Assembly (NCBI RefSeq): GCF_020165495.1 | Contig: NZ_JAIUIE010000001.1 | Location: 124,001 to 188,000 of the forward strand | Reading direction: 5' to 3' | Origin: Mesorhizobium sp. BR1-1-16 | GTDB lineage: Bacteria > Pseudomonadota > Alphaproteobacteria > Rhizobiales > Kaistiaceae | Length of the DNA stretch: 64,000 nt | Shown: piece after piece, positions 43,655 through 53,071 of the stretch | How positions within the stretch are numbered: the stretch's first letter is position 1 | Layout of the letters: the number at the start of each line of letters is the position of its first letter | The notes under the pieces: generated by a model | Databases searched by the model: none | Told to the model about the DNA's origin: nothing | The model's input: the letters and a program-made list of their open reading frames with translations, nothing else | Made by a program: the position numbers and the translations under genes

Positions 43655-45148
43655 ATGACAGACGACGCCATGATCCTGCGGAGCGATGTCGAGACATTGC
43701 GCAGTGATGTCGAGGCCCTGGCGCGTGCCGTCGCGGCCGAGGGCGCGACGCTCTACGACCACTGGTCCGGCACCATTGAGCGCGCCGACTTCCAGCCAAG
43801 CGCCCGCAATCTCGCCCATTATCTCGCGCTTCGCCGGCGCGACAACCGTCCGCTGCAACGCCGGCTGATGGCGCATGGCCTTTCCTCGATCGGAAGGCTT
43901 GAAAGCCGCGTAATGCCGACGCTCGATGCTGTTCTCGCCGCGCTCGACGCGATTACCGAAAGGTCGCAGCGCCGCCCTTTCCCCAGCGAGGCGGAGTTCT
44001 TCGCCGGTGAGCAGCACCTCGCCGATCGCACGGCCGAAATCCTTGGGCCGCCGGCAACAGGGCGCGCTGTGCATCTGCTTGTGACCTGTCCGAGCGAGGC
44101 AGCCGACGGGCCGGACTTCATGCAGGGGTTGGCAAGGCTCGGCGTCGAGGCGGTGCGCATCAATTGTGCCCATGACGATCGTGACGCCTGGGCGCGAATG
44201 ATCGGCCATGCCCGCGCGGCGGGGCTCGCCGCCGGCCGGCCGATCAAGGTGCTGATGGATCTCGCCGGTCCGAAGATCCGCACGGGCGCGATCCGCGAGC
44301 TCGATGGGCAGAAGCGGGTGAAGGACGGAGAGCGTTTCGCCATTGCCGCGCCGGGGCGCCTCATGGATGCGCCGGCGGACGTTCTGGCAGTCGAATGCAC
44401 GCTGCCGCAGGCGCTCGCCGCCTGCCAGAAAGGCGAGCGCATCTTCATCGACGATGGCAAGTTGCCGACCATCGTGGTCGCGGTCGCCGATTGGGGCGTC
44501 ATCGTCGAGGCGACCGGCTCGCCGGACGAGGACGGCTACAAGCTGAAGCAGGAAAAGGGCGTCAATTTTCCCGATACCGAATTCTCGATCCCAGCGCTGA
44601 CGGAAAAGGACATCGAGGATCTCGATTTCGTTGCCCGCAATGCCGATGGCATCGAGTTTTCCTTCGTCCAGTCGGCTTCCGATATCGACGACCTGCACGC
44701 GGCGCTGGCCGCGATCCGACCCGATTGGCAGCGCCTTTCGCTGATCTTGAAGATCGAGACGACGCGGGCCCTCGGCAATCTGCCGGACATGATTGTCCGT
44801 GCCGGCTCGAAACAGCCGACCGCGATCATGATCGCGCGCGGCGATCTCGCCGTCGAAATCGGCTTCAACCGTCTCGCCGAAATGCAGGAGGAAATCCTCT
44901 GGATTGGCGAGGCGGCGCAGGTGCCGGTGATCTGGGCGACACAGGTGCTCGAGCACCTGATCAAGAAGGGCTTCCCCTCGCGCGGCGAGATGACCGACGC
45001 CGCCATGGCCGCCCGCGCCGAATGCGTGATGCTCAACAAGGGCCCGCATCTGATGAAGGCGATCGCCGAGCTTGAGACGCTCCTCGCCCGCATGGGCGGC
45101 CACCAATACAAGAAGACCCCGACGCTCCGGCGGCTGGCGAGTTGGTAG
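43655..45148 (+). CDS. divergent pyruvate kinase-like protein, C domain missing
   Basis: A 497-residue protein. The barrel covers about 138-480 with DLAGPKIRTG (202), a B-domain insertion (214-305), FIDDGKLP, KGVNFP, SFVQSASDI, the catalytic region LILKIETT, IARGDLAVEIG (394) and VIWATQVLEHLIKKGFPSRGEMTDAAM. The protein ends right after the barrel, so the usual C-terminal allosteric domain of pyruvate kinases is absent. The first 130 residues form a separate helical domain with NLAHYLALRRRDNRPLQ and GLSSIGRLESRV. Substrate is inferred. It lies between mutY and smc. GGAG precedes the ATG. Confidence 0.85.
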   Translation: MTDDAMILRSDVETLRSDVEALARAVAAEGATLYDHWSGTIERADFQPSARNLAHYLALRRRDNRPLQRRLMAHGLSSIGRLESRVMPTLDAVLAALDAITERSQRRPFPSEAEFFAGEQHLADRTAEILGPPATGRAVHLLVTCPSEAADGPDFMQGLARLGVEAVRINCAHDDRDAWARMIGHARAAGLAAGRPIKVLMDLAGPKIRTGAIRELDGQKRVKDGERFAIAAPGRLMDAPADVLAVECTLPQALAACQKGERIFIDDGKLPTIVVAVADWGVIVEATGSPDEDGYKLKQEKGVNFPDTEFSIPALTEKDIEDLDFVARNADGIEFSFVQSASDIDDLHAALAAIRPDWQRLSLILKIETTRALGNLPDMIVRAGSKQPTAIMIARGDLAVEIGFNRLAEMQEEILWIGEAAQVPVIWATQVLEHLIKKGFPSRGEMTDAAMAARAECVMLNKGPHLMKAIAELETLLARMGGHQYKKTPTLRRLASW

Positions 45149-45151
45149 GCG

Positions 45152-48100
45152 TCAGCTCGCCTCCAGAAACCGCTCGGCGGTCTCCAGGTCGACCGAGACG
45201 AGCTGGCTGACGCCGCGTTCGGCCATGGTGACGCCGAAGAGGCGGTTCATGCGCGCCATGGTGATCGGGTTATGCGTGATTGTTATGAAGCGCGTGTCGG
45301 TGGTGCGCGCCATCTCGTCGAGCAGATTGCAGAAGCGCTCGACATTATGGTCGTCGAGCGGCGCGTCCACCTCGTCCAGCACGCAGATCGGCGCGGGATT
45401 GGTCAGGAACACCGCGAAGATCAGCGCCATCGCCGTCAGCGCCTGTTCGCCGCCCGAAAGCAGCGTCATCGTTTGCGGCTTCTTGCCGGGCGGCCGCGCC
45501 ATGATCTCAAGGCCTGCTTCGAGCGGATCGTCGGATTCGGTCAATTGCAGTTCGGCCGTGCCGCCACCGAACAAATGCGTGAACAGCCGCTGGAATTCAG
45601 CATTCACCACGGCGAAGGCGGCCAGCAACCGCTCACGGCCCTCGCGATTGAGGCTGCCGATACCCTGGCGCAGCCGGCGGATCGCTTCGATGAGGTCGTC
45701 GCGATCCGTCGTCAGCTTGTCGCGCCGTGAGAGGTTCTCGTTGACCTCGTCTTCGGCGCGCAGATTGACGCCGCCGAGCTTCTCGCGCTCCTGCCGCAGC
45801 CGCTCGAGCCGCTTGTCGACCTGATCGAGATCAGGCAGCGGCGCCGCTGGATCGATTTCCGCGATCTTGGCGACTTCATGCGGTTCGCAATCAAGCGTCT
45901 CGGTGATGCGGGCCTCGATCTCCGATCGCCGTTCCTCGCTCGCCTTCAGCCGCTCCTCGGCGCGGCCGCGCTGTTCGCGCGCTTCCGAGAGCGCTGTCAG
46001 CGCGTCGCGAGCCGCCGTGTCTGCGAGCGCCTGTTGCCGTTCGGCCGCCGCCAGCTTTTCCGCCGCCTCGCGCCTGACGACCTCGGCCTTGCCGATCTCG
46101 AACACCACGGCACGGCGGCGGACCTCGAAATCAGCCGGCTGCTCGAGAAGCCTGGTGCGCTCGCTCTCGAGCGCGGCGCGCCGGGCTGCGAGACTTTCCA
46201 TTTGCGTGGCCGCGTTTGCCGCGCGGCTCTGCCAGTTGCCGCGCTCGGTGCCGATCGCGGCCAGCCGCCGCCGTCTGAGTTCACCTTCGCGCAGCAGGCT
46301 CTCGGTCGCGGCGCGGGCTTCGGTATGGGCGGCGCGACGCTCGGCGAGTGCGGCGCGAAGCTGGTTGCAGCGCTCGGCCGCGGCGGAAGGATCGTCGGCC
46401 GCGCCGAGCGCCGCCCCCGCTGCGGCGCGGGTGGATTCGGCGTCCTGAAGCGCCGCGTCAACGCGGCTGCGCGCTTCCGCGACGGCGGCGCGACGGGCTG
46501 CCAGCCGGCCCTCTTCGCGTTCGGCGGCAGCGAGACGGCTGCGCGCGTCGTCGAGCGCCTTCTGTGCGTTCCGCGCGGCTTCGCGCGAGATGCGTTCGGC
46601 ATCGCCCGCCATCCGCGTCGCCGAAACGGCGGCCTCCAGCGTCGCGCGGCCGTCCATCACCGCAGCCCGGGCCGCGCCGATCTCGCCGCGCAGTTCGGCG
46701 AGGCGATTGCGATTGGCGAGCCGGATCGCGGCGGCTGTCGGCGCTTCGGCGGTCGCGACAAAGCCGTCCCAGCGCCAGAGATCGCCCTCGCGCGAGACGA
46801 GCCGCTGGCCGGTCTTCAAGCGCGGCTGCAGCGCTGCGCCGGCGGCGCGCGACACAATTCCCGTCTGCGCCAATGCCCGCTGCAACAAGGCTGGCGCCTC
46901 GACATGGGCCCCGAGCGGCTCGGCGCCGGAAGGAAGCAGCGGATCCTCGTCCGCCGTCTCGGCGCCGGCCCAATGGGCGGCAGCGGACGGATCGTCGGAC
47001 ATATCGAGATCATCGCCAAAGGCTGCGGCGAGCGCTGCCTCGAAACCACGCTCCACCTGCAGCGCGTCGAGGATCGGCGGCCGTCGGCCCGAGCGGACAC
47101 CAGCGGCGAGGATCTTTTCGAGCGTCCGCATCTCGGTTTCAATGCCCGAATGGGTGCGCTCGGCCTCGGCGAGCGGCGCCCGCGCTGCGCCCTCGCGCTC
47201 GCGCGCCTCGGCGAGTACCCGCTCCGATGTCGTCACGCGGGCTTCGGCAGCGCCGCGGGCGCGTTCAGCGGTCGCGACGGCCTCCTCGGCTGCGGCAAGC
47301 CCCGGCAGCCGCGCGATTTCGGCGGCGAGCGCGGCTTCGTCGCGGGCGACCCCGGCCGCTTCAGATCGAGCCCGCGTCAGCCGCTCGTCGGCCGTCTTCA
47401 CCGCGCGTTCCAGTTCGGCCCGGCGCGCGGCCAGTGCGGCATGCGCCGCGGTCGCCTCGCCAAGTCGCCGCTCGGCTTCGCCCATCGCCGTCTCGGCTGC
47501 GCTCCGCCGCGTTTCCGCCGCCGCGCCGAGCGCCACCGACTGCTCCTCTTCGGCGCCGAGCCGCGCCTCCTCGGCGTCGAGCGCGTCCATCATGCCGGCA
47601 TTCTCGCGCTGCAGCTTCTCCTCGCGCGCGATATCGGCGGCGAGATCCTTGAGGCGGCGCTCGAGATCGGCGAGCCGCTCGCGCATGCGCCGTTCCTCGG
47701 CCTCGATGCTGTCACGCGCCATGCCAAGCCGCTGCAGCGCGGCGGCCGCCTTGGCCTCGTTCTCGCGGGCCGCAGGAAGGGCGCTCGCCGCCACAGCCTG
47801 GTCTCGGGCCGCGCCGCTCTGCGCGTCGGAGCGTTCGCCGACCTTGGCCGTCGCGGCGGAAAGGTGGGCCTCCGCCTCGCGCATCTGCGCGGTCGCTGCG
47901 GTGAGGCGAAGATAGAGCGCCAGCGCCTCGGCCTTGCGAATGTCGCCAGAGAGGTTGCGATAGCGGTTGGCTTGCCGCGCCTGGCGGCGCAGCGCCTCGA
48001 TCTGGCCCTCGATCTCGCCGAGCACATCGTCGAGCCGCTCGAGATTCTGTTCCGCCGCCTTCAGCCGCGTCTCGGCCTCGTTGCGGCGGGAATAGAGTCC

Positions 48101-48613
48101 GGAAATGCCGGCGGCTTCCTCAAGGATCGCACGGCGGGCCTGCGGCTTGGCGGAAATCAGCTCTCCGATGCGCCCTTGCCCAACCATGGCCGGCGAACGC
48201 GCGCCGGTCGAAGCATCGGCAAAGAGGAGTTGCACATCGCGCGCGCGCACCTCGCGGCCATTGATGCGGTAGACCGAGCCCGCCTCGCGCTCGATCCGCC
48301 GTGTCACCTCGAGCATGTCGGCGTCGTTGAAGGCGGCCGGCGCCGTGCGGGAGGAATTGTCGATCGCCAGCATCACCTCGGCGGTGTTGCGGGCCGGACG
48401 ATTGCCGCTGCCGGAGAAGATGACGTCGTCCATGCCGGACGCGCGCATGTTCTTATATGAGCTTTCGCCCATCACCCAGCGCAGCGCCTCGACAAGGTTC
48501 GACTTGCCGCAGCCATTCGGGCCGACGACGCCGGTCAGTCCCGGTTCGATGACGAAATCGGACGCTTCGACGAAGGATTTGAAGCCGACGAGGCGCAGGC
48601 GCGTGAATCTCAT
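45152..48613 (-). CDS. smc: chromosome segregation protein SMC
   Basis: A 1153-residue SMC ATPase for chromosome compaction, working with ScpA and ScpB (not in window). Walker A is GPNGCGKS near 31-38, two long coiled coils rich in Ala/Glu/Arg flank a hinge around 500-650, and the C-terminal head has LLSGGEQALTAMAL and Walker B with CVLDEVDAPLDD. ATG at 48613 gives the usual MRFTRLRLVGFKSF; GTG at 48619 is less likely. It follows the dsbA-like gene on the same strand. Both opposite-strand ORFs in this region are shadows of the coiled-coil coding. Confidence 0.97.
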   Translation of the reverse strand: MRFTRLRLVGFKSFVEASDFVIEPGLTGVVGPNGCGKSNLVEALRWVMGESSYKNMRASGMDDVIFSGSGNRPARNTAEVMLAIDNSSRTAPAAFNDADMLEVTRRIEREAGSVYRINGREVRARDVQLLFADASTGARSPAMVGQGRIGELISAKPQARRAILEEAAGISGLYSRRNEAETRLKAAEQNLERLDDVLGEIEGQIEALRRQARQANRYRNLSGDIRKAEALALYLRLTAATAQMREAEAHLSAATAKVGERSDAQSGAARDQAVAASALPAARENEAKAAAALQRLGMARDSIEAEERRMRERLADLERRLKDLAADIAREEKLQRENAGMMDALDAEEARLGAEEEQSVALGAAAETRRSAAETAMGEAERRLGEATAAHAALAARRAELERAVKTADERLTRARSEAAGVARDEAALAAEIARLPGLAAAEEAVATAERARGAAEARVTTSERVLAEAREREGAARAPLAEAERTHSGIETEMRTLEKILAAGVRSGRRPPILDALQVERGFEAALAAAFGDDLDMSDDPSAAAHWAGAETADEDPLLPSGAEPLGAHVEAPALLQRALAQTGIVSRAAGAALQPRLKTGQRLVSREGDLWRWDGFVATAEAPTAAAIRLANRNRLAELRGEIGAARAAVMDGRATLEAAVSATRMAGDAERISREAARNAQKALDDARSRLAAAEREEGRLAARRAAVAEARSRVDAALQDAESTRAAAGAALGAADDPSAAAERCNQLRAALAERRAAHTEARAATESLLREGELRRRRLAAIGTERGNWQSRAANAATQMESLAARRAALESERTRLLEQPADFEVRRRAVVFEIGKAEVVRREAAEKLAAAERQQALADTAARDALTALSEAREQRGRAEERLKASEERRSEIEARITETLDCEPHEVAKIAEIDPAAPLPDLDQVDKRLERLRQEREKLGGVNLRAEDEVNENLSRRDKLTTDRDDLIEAIRRLRQGIGSLNREGRERLLAAFAVVNAEFQRLFTHLFGGGTAELQLTESDDPLEAGLEIMARPPGKKPQTMTLLSGGEQALTAMALIFAVFLTNPAPICVLDEVDAPLDDHNVERFCNLLDEMARTTDTRFITITHNPITMARMNRLFGVTMAERGVSQLVSVDLETAERFLEAS

Positions 48614-48667
48614 CGCCACGCCCCTCGGGGCAACGGCCAGTCGGCCGTTCCCCTTTCGGTGGGAGCG

Positions 48668-49303
48668 TTAAGAAAGAAGCGCGTCAAAATCCTCGAGCGA
48701 GAGCGCACCCGGCTTTTTCACCCCGTCCACGAAGAAGGTCGGTGTCGCATTGACGCCAAAAGTGGTCGCGCCACGATCCTTCACCGCATTCACTGCATCG
48801 AGCAGCGCCTGGTTTTTCAAGGCGAGCTCGAAAGTATCCTGTGTAAAACCGACCTGCTTGGAAAGCTGCTGCAGCGCCGAGACCGGATCATCGACGAAGG
48901 CCCACTTGTCCTGCTGGTCGAAAAGCAGGTCGACCATCGGGAAGAAATTGTTGTTCGGGGCGGCATGCGCCAACATGAACCCGGCCGTGGCCAGCGGATC
49001 GAGCGGGAAGTCGCGCAGGATGAAGCGCACCTTGCCGGTATCGACATACTTTTCCTTGAAGGGCTTCCAGGTCGTATCGTGGAAATGCTTGCAATGCGTG
49101 CAGGTGAGCGAGGCGTATTCCACCACCGTGTGTGGCGCCTTCTCGTCGCCGAGGGACATGTCGCCGAGCGGGCCCGGCTTCAACAATTCGGTGACGTCGA
49201 CCTTGTCGTCAGCGAAAGCCGCCGCGGGCAGCATGGCGACAGCTCCGGCCGCCAGCGTGCCAGCGCCGAGCCGGATCAAGAACTGTCTGCGGTTGAAGTC
49301 CAC
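48668..49303 (-). CDS. DsbA family thiol-disulfide protein with Tat signal
   Basis: A 211-residue DsbA-like protein. Starting at GTG 49303 (AGGGAG about nine bases upstream) gives a twin-arginine signal NRRQFLIRLGAG with a hydrophobic core and AAAFADD cleavage site. The thioredoxin-like fold has C68-THC71 in SLTCTHCKHFH and a late TPTFFVDG with the cis-Pro. Probable role: oxidising or isomerising disulfides in the periplasm. It lies between dciA and smc, an order conserved in alphaproteobacteria. Confidence 0.92.
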   Translation of the reverse strand: MDFNRRQFLIRLGAGTLAAGAVAMLPAAAFADDKVDVTELLKPGPLGDMSLGDEKAPHTVVEYASLTCTHCKHFHDTTWKPFKEKYVDTGKVRFILRDFPLDPLATAGFMLAHAAPNNNFFPMVDLLFDQQDKWAFVDDPVSALQQLSKQVGFTQDTFELALKNQALLDAVNAVKDRGATTFGVNATPTFFVDGVKKPGALSLEDFDALLS

Positions 49304-49409
49304 GGTCTCAGTCTCCCTGGAAAATAGCGACGTCGGTTCGACGCCACGATTGCCACGCCTCTGGTGAACAATGCCAGTGAAAATGCGGCGCTTTGCCGGC
49401 CGGACGCGT

Positions 49410-49925
49410 TCACGATCGCTCGACCTCGCCATAAACCGCCCGTCCGAGGCGCTCCAGCGCCTGCCGAAGTCCGTCGTTCTCCACGCCGGCAACCGCAGCT
49501 GCCGCCTCCCGCGCCGCCGCCGGCGACGTGGTCTTCGGCTTCCGGGGCTGCGGAGGGCCGTCGACCGGCCCCTGGATGATCCGCAGCGCGGTCACGGCGC
49601 CGAAGCCGAGAAAGCCATTGACCCGTTCGAGGATCACCGCCGTCTCATGCTGCAGATAGACGGCCATGCCGGCATCGACGCGCACGACCAGCGTCGCGCC
49701 CTTGCGCGCATTGGCGCCGGCTGCTGCACCCTCGCGCCGTGGCCAGATCAGCTTGTCCGGCTGGGTGGCGAGGGCATAACGCGGCCCGACCACCTCCGCC
49801 CAGGCCTGGATGAGATCGGCCGTCGCAAAGCCGCGCTTGGCGCAGACCGGCTCGATGACGGCGCCGACAAGGGCGCCGATCGCCGCTGCGTCGCGGGAAC
49901 GGCCGGGTTTTGGTGAGCTCGCCAT
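49410..49925 (-). CDS. dciA: DUF721 / DciA-like protein
   Basis: A 171-residue DUF721 protein. The N-terminal 90 residues carry the conserved core: AAIGALVGAVIEPVCAKRGF, DLIQAWAEVVGPRYA and LVVRVDAGMAVYLQHE. DciA loads the replicative helicase in bacteria lacking DnaC, so this is the likely helicase loader, although other DUF721 proteins are uncharacterised. A Pro/Ala-rich tail follows. ATG at 49925 was chosen over a longer frame to 50036, which reads through the upstream spacer. First gene of dciA-dsbA-smc. Confidence 0.82.
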   Translation of the reverse strand: MASSPKPGRSRDAAAIGALVGAVIEPVCAKRGFATADLIQAWAEVVGPRYALATQPDKLIWPRREGAAAGANARKGATLVVRVDAGMAVYLQHETAVILERVNGFLGFGAVTALRIIQGPVDGPPQPRKPKTTSPAAAREAAAAVAGVENDGLRQALERLGRAVYGEVERS

Positions 49926-50061
49926 GACCGCTCTTGTCGCATGAGGCGACCGCCCCTTGAAGGGCCATGACGGCGGGATTCGGCAGCGCCCGGTGGACAA
50001 GGTGTGGACAGCAGTATAATAGATAAGCCGAATCAATGGCTTAAGTGGTGTTCACGCTGCC

Positions 50062-50090
50062 TTGACACGATTTATGCCCGTCACTATTGT
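50062..50090 (+). promoter_or_regulatory. promoter of the F0 ATP synthase operon
   Basis: TTGACA (50062-50067), a 17-base spacer and TATTGT (50085-50090) form the best sigma-70 promoter visible in the window. The atpI start is 70 bases downstream. The 234-base spacer it sits in is otherwise free of genes and is notably AT-rich. Confidence 0.75.
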
Positions 50091-50159
50091 GCGCGCGGTT
50101 TCAAGGGGGAAGGCAGGACGGTCAGGCGGCTTTTCCGAATACCCGACGAGGATGACGCG

Positions 50160-50546
50160 ATGAGCGACAACGGATCGGCGGGGGACGGGAAAAGCGGCAG
50201 GGCCACTGCCAGTGAAGAAGCCGCGCTGTCCGAACGGCTGCGCGCGCTCGGCACCAAGCTGGATAAGGCTGAGGCCGAGGCGAAGCAGCAGGCGAAGGTC
50301 GAGGTTGCCAAGTCTGGCGGAATGCAGGGCATGGGCTTTGCGCTCCGCGTGGCGAGCGAGTTCGCTTCGGGCGTGCTGGTCGGTGCCGGCCTCGGCTGGC
50401 TCATCGACCGATGGCTGGGGACATCCCCGTGGGGATTGATCGGGTTGCTTCTGCTCGGCTTCGCGGCGGGCGTGTTGAACGTGCTGCGAGCGGTCGGCAA
50501 GGTGGCGCAGCCGGAAGAGCGGGTGAAGCCGCGCTCCGGCAAGTGA
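50160..50546 (+). CDS. atpI: ATP synthase protein I (AtpI/AtpZ-like)
   Basis: A 128-residue protein with a charged, coiled N-terminal half (LSERLRALGTKLDKAEAEAKQQ) and two membrane helices (about 62-82 and 90-108) linked by GWLIDRWLGTSPWG. This is the alphaproteobacterial AtpI, thought to aid c-ring assembly and perhaps Mg2+ uptake. ATG at 50160 has GAGGA nine bases upstream. First gene of atpI-B-E-F'-F. Confidence 0.93.
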   Translation: MSDNGSAGDGKSGRATASEEAALSERLRALGTKLDKAEAEAKQQAKVEVAKSGGMQGMGFALRVASEFASGVLVGAGLGWLIDRWLGTSPWGLIGLLLLGFAAGVLNVLRAVGKVAQPEERVKPRSGK

Positions 50547-50654
50547 AAATGGCATGTCGAGGCTGGCATGCATCGCGGTAACGCCGCGGATATGACTGGC
50601 GAAGACGCCGCGGCATTCGCCGTGGCGGGGCACTAAGGCGAAGAGGCGGGCTCG

Positions 50655-51407
<753 letters not shown>

Positions 51408-51464
51408 GCCGACGCAGGCGGAACGATCTCATCAGACTGAATTACCCTTCAAAGGAGAATGGAA

Positions 51465-51692
51465 ATGGAAGCGGAAGCCGCGAAGTTCATCGGTGCTGGT
51501 CTCGCCTGCTTTGGCATGGCGGGCGCCGCCCTCGGCCTCGGCAACATCTTCGGCAGCTTCCTGTCGGGTGCGCTGCGCAATCCCTCGGCTGCTGACGGTC
51601 AGTTCGGCCGCCTCATCCTCGGCTTCGCCGTGACGGAAGCGCTGGGCATCTTCTCGCTGCTCGTCGCCCTGCTGCTGCTGTTCGTCGTCTGA
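51465..51692 (+). CDS. atpE: F0F1 ATP synthase subunit c
   Basis: A 75-residue hairpin of two membrane helices with the polar loop [11 protein letters not shown]. The proton-binding carboxylate is E59 in [19 protein letters not shown] precedes the ATG at 51465 by seven bases; an ATG at 51459 is only one base from AAGGAG, so the later one is preferred. A strong ribosome binding site suits the high c-subunit stoichiometry. Confidence 0.96.
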   Translation: MEAEAAKFIGAGLACFGMAGAALGLGNIFGSFLSGALRNPSAADGQFGRLILGFAVTEALGIFSLLVALLLLFVV

Positions 51693-51701
51693 TTTCGGAG
51701 C

Positions 51702-51721
51702 GGCCGCCTTTCGCGGCGGCC
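51702..51721 (+). terminator. intra-operon hairpin after atpE
   Basis: GGCCGCC and GGCGGCC form a 7-bp stem with loop TTTCGC ten bases after the atpE stop, with no T-tract behind it. It may stabilise the atpE message or attenuate transcription into atpF', helping to make more c than b subunits. Confidence 0.4.
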
Positions 51722-51786
51722 TCCCGGTTCCTCATGCGGTGGCGTCCTGCCGCCGCATGACGCTCTTCCTCGATTCGGGGTCTCAG

Positions 51787-52440
51787 ATGACTTGGCTCGT
51801 CACGTCCGCATCGGCCCAGGAAGCCGCGCCTCCGGCGCCGGCCGCTCCGCAGCCGAACTCGGCGCCTCCGCCGGCGCCCGCCGCCGACGCGCATGCGCCG
51901 TCGCCGGATGCAACGCATAGCGCCGTCGGCGCGCCGGAAGGGCACAAGGGTGCGTTTCCGCCCTTTGACGTGCACACGTTCCCGTCCCAGATCTTCTGGT
52001 TCGTGATCTGCTTCGGTGTGCTTTATCTCCTGATGAAGCGCCTCGTCGTGCCGCAGATCGCGGAAATCGTCGAGGGTCGCGCCGCCAAGATCGCCGGCGA
52101 TATCGCCGAGGCGCAGCGTCTGCGTCTGCAGTCCGATACCGCCCTCTCGACTTATGAGAAGGCGCTGGCGGATGCCCGCGCGTCGTCGCAGAAGATCGCC
52201 CAGGCCGCGACCGACAAGGCCAAGGCGGAGGCCGATGCCCGTCGTCATGCGATCGAGGCCGAATTGACGGCCAAGCTCGCCGATGCCGAAGGCCGGATTG
52301 GTGACATCAAGACCAAGGCGCTCGCTGATGTCGGCGCGATTGCCGAAGATGCGGCCGGTGCTGTGGTTCATGCGCTGATCGGCCAGCAGCCGAGCCCCGA
52401 GGAAGTCTCCGCGGCGGTTTCGACCGTTCGCGGCAGCTGA
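51787..52440 (+). CDS. atpG: F0F1 ATP synthase subunit b'
   Basis: A protein of about 217 residues, the b' form of the peripheral stalk found in alphaproteobacteria and phototrophs. A Pro/Ala-rich N-terminal stretch comes first (about residues 10-45), then a membrane segment within FPSQIFWFVICFGVLYLLM and a long Ala/Glu-rich coiled coil (RAAKIAGDIAEAQRLRLQ onward). ATG at 51787 is favoured; ATG at 51757 would add ten residues. The symbol atpF' is also used. It is followed by atpF ten bases later. Confidence 0.93.
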   Translation: MTWLVTSASAQEAAPPAPAAPQPNSAPPPAPAADAHAPSPDATHSAVGAPEGHKGAFPPFDVHTFPSQIFWFVICFGVLYLLMKRLVVPQIAEIVEGRAAKIAGDIAEAQRLRLQSDTALSTYEKALADARASSQKIAQAATDKAKAEADARRHAIEAELTAKLADAEGRIGDIKTKALADVGAIAEDAAGAVVHALIGQQPSPEEVSAAVSTVRGS

Positions 52441-52450
52441 GGACGACGCC

Positions 52451-52936
52451 ATGGAGTTCGACGCCACATTCTACGCCCTCGTCGGCCTGATCCTCTTCCT
52501 GGTCCTGCTCGGCTATCTCGGCGTGCACAAGACGATCGGCAAGGCGCTCGACAACCGCGCCGGCGCCATCGCCAAGGAACTTGACGAGGCGAAGCGTCTT
52601 CGCTCCGAGGCGGCGCTGCTGCTGGCGGAATACCAGAAGAAGGCACGCGACGCCGAGGTCGAAGCGCGCGCGATCGTCGATCAGGCGAGCCGCGAAGCTG
52701 CTGCGCTCGCCGAGGAAGCCAAGACTGCGATGGAAGATTACGTCACCCGCCGCACCAAGATGGCGGAAGACAAGATCACCCAGGCCGAGCATGTGGCGAT
52801 GCAGGAAGTCCGCTCCCTGTCGGCCGATCTCGCCGTCGCTGCCGCCGAGAAGATCCTTGCCGCCCGCCTCAAGGGCGACGCAGCGGCCGAACTGGTCACC
52901 TCCGCAATCAACGACGTCCGCAACCGTCTCAACTGA
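52451..52936 (+). CDS. atpF: F0F1 ATP synthase subunit b
   Basis: A 161-residue stalk subunit. One N-terminal membrane helix (FYALVGLILFLVLLGYL) is followed by a charged coiled coil with LDNRAGAIAKELDEAKRLRSEAALLL and a C-terminal ADLAVAAAEKILAARLKGD delta-binding part. With b' it holds the F1 head still against the rotor. Last gene of the F0 operon, followed by a strong terminator hairpin. Confidence 0.96.
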   Translation: MEFDATFYALVGLILFLVLLGYLGVHKTIGKALDNRAGAIAKELDEAKRLRSEAALLLAEYQKKARDAEVEARAIVDQASREAAALAEEAKTAMEDYVTRRTKMAEDKITQAEHVAMQEVRSLSADLAVAAAEKILAARLKGDAAAELVTSAINDVRNRLN

Positions 52937-52963
52937 GACGCCGCAACGAATGCGTCCATTCAG

Positions 52964-52989
52964 ACGGCCGGGCATCGCCCGGCCGTTTG
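52964..52989 (+). terminator. rho-independent-type terminator of the F0 operon
   Basis: ACGGCCGGGC and GCCCGGCCGT form a perfect 10-bp stem with an ATC loop, beginning 28 bases after the atpF stop and followed by TTGCATTT. The stem is very stable; the T-tract is short and broken. It also lies downstream of the convergent rnhB gene. Confidence 0.8.
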
Positions 52990-53071
52990 CATTTCGCGTG
53001 TTGGCACTCAGGCGAAAGGGCAGGGACGCCGCAGATGCGAGCGACCGTCGCCCGGTGGTTGCGGCCGCTGA

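Noticed and set aside
43466-45106. A 546-residue minus-strand open frame over the pyruvate kinase-like gene
   Set aside because: It is a shadow of a gene with clear barrel motifs on the other strand; its composition is atypical.
45878-48460. An 860-residue plus-strand open frame
   Set aside because: It is antisense to the smc coiled coil, where Ala/Glu/Arg-rich codons create a long stop-free reverse frame. The protein is Arg/Gly-rich and has no family resemblance.
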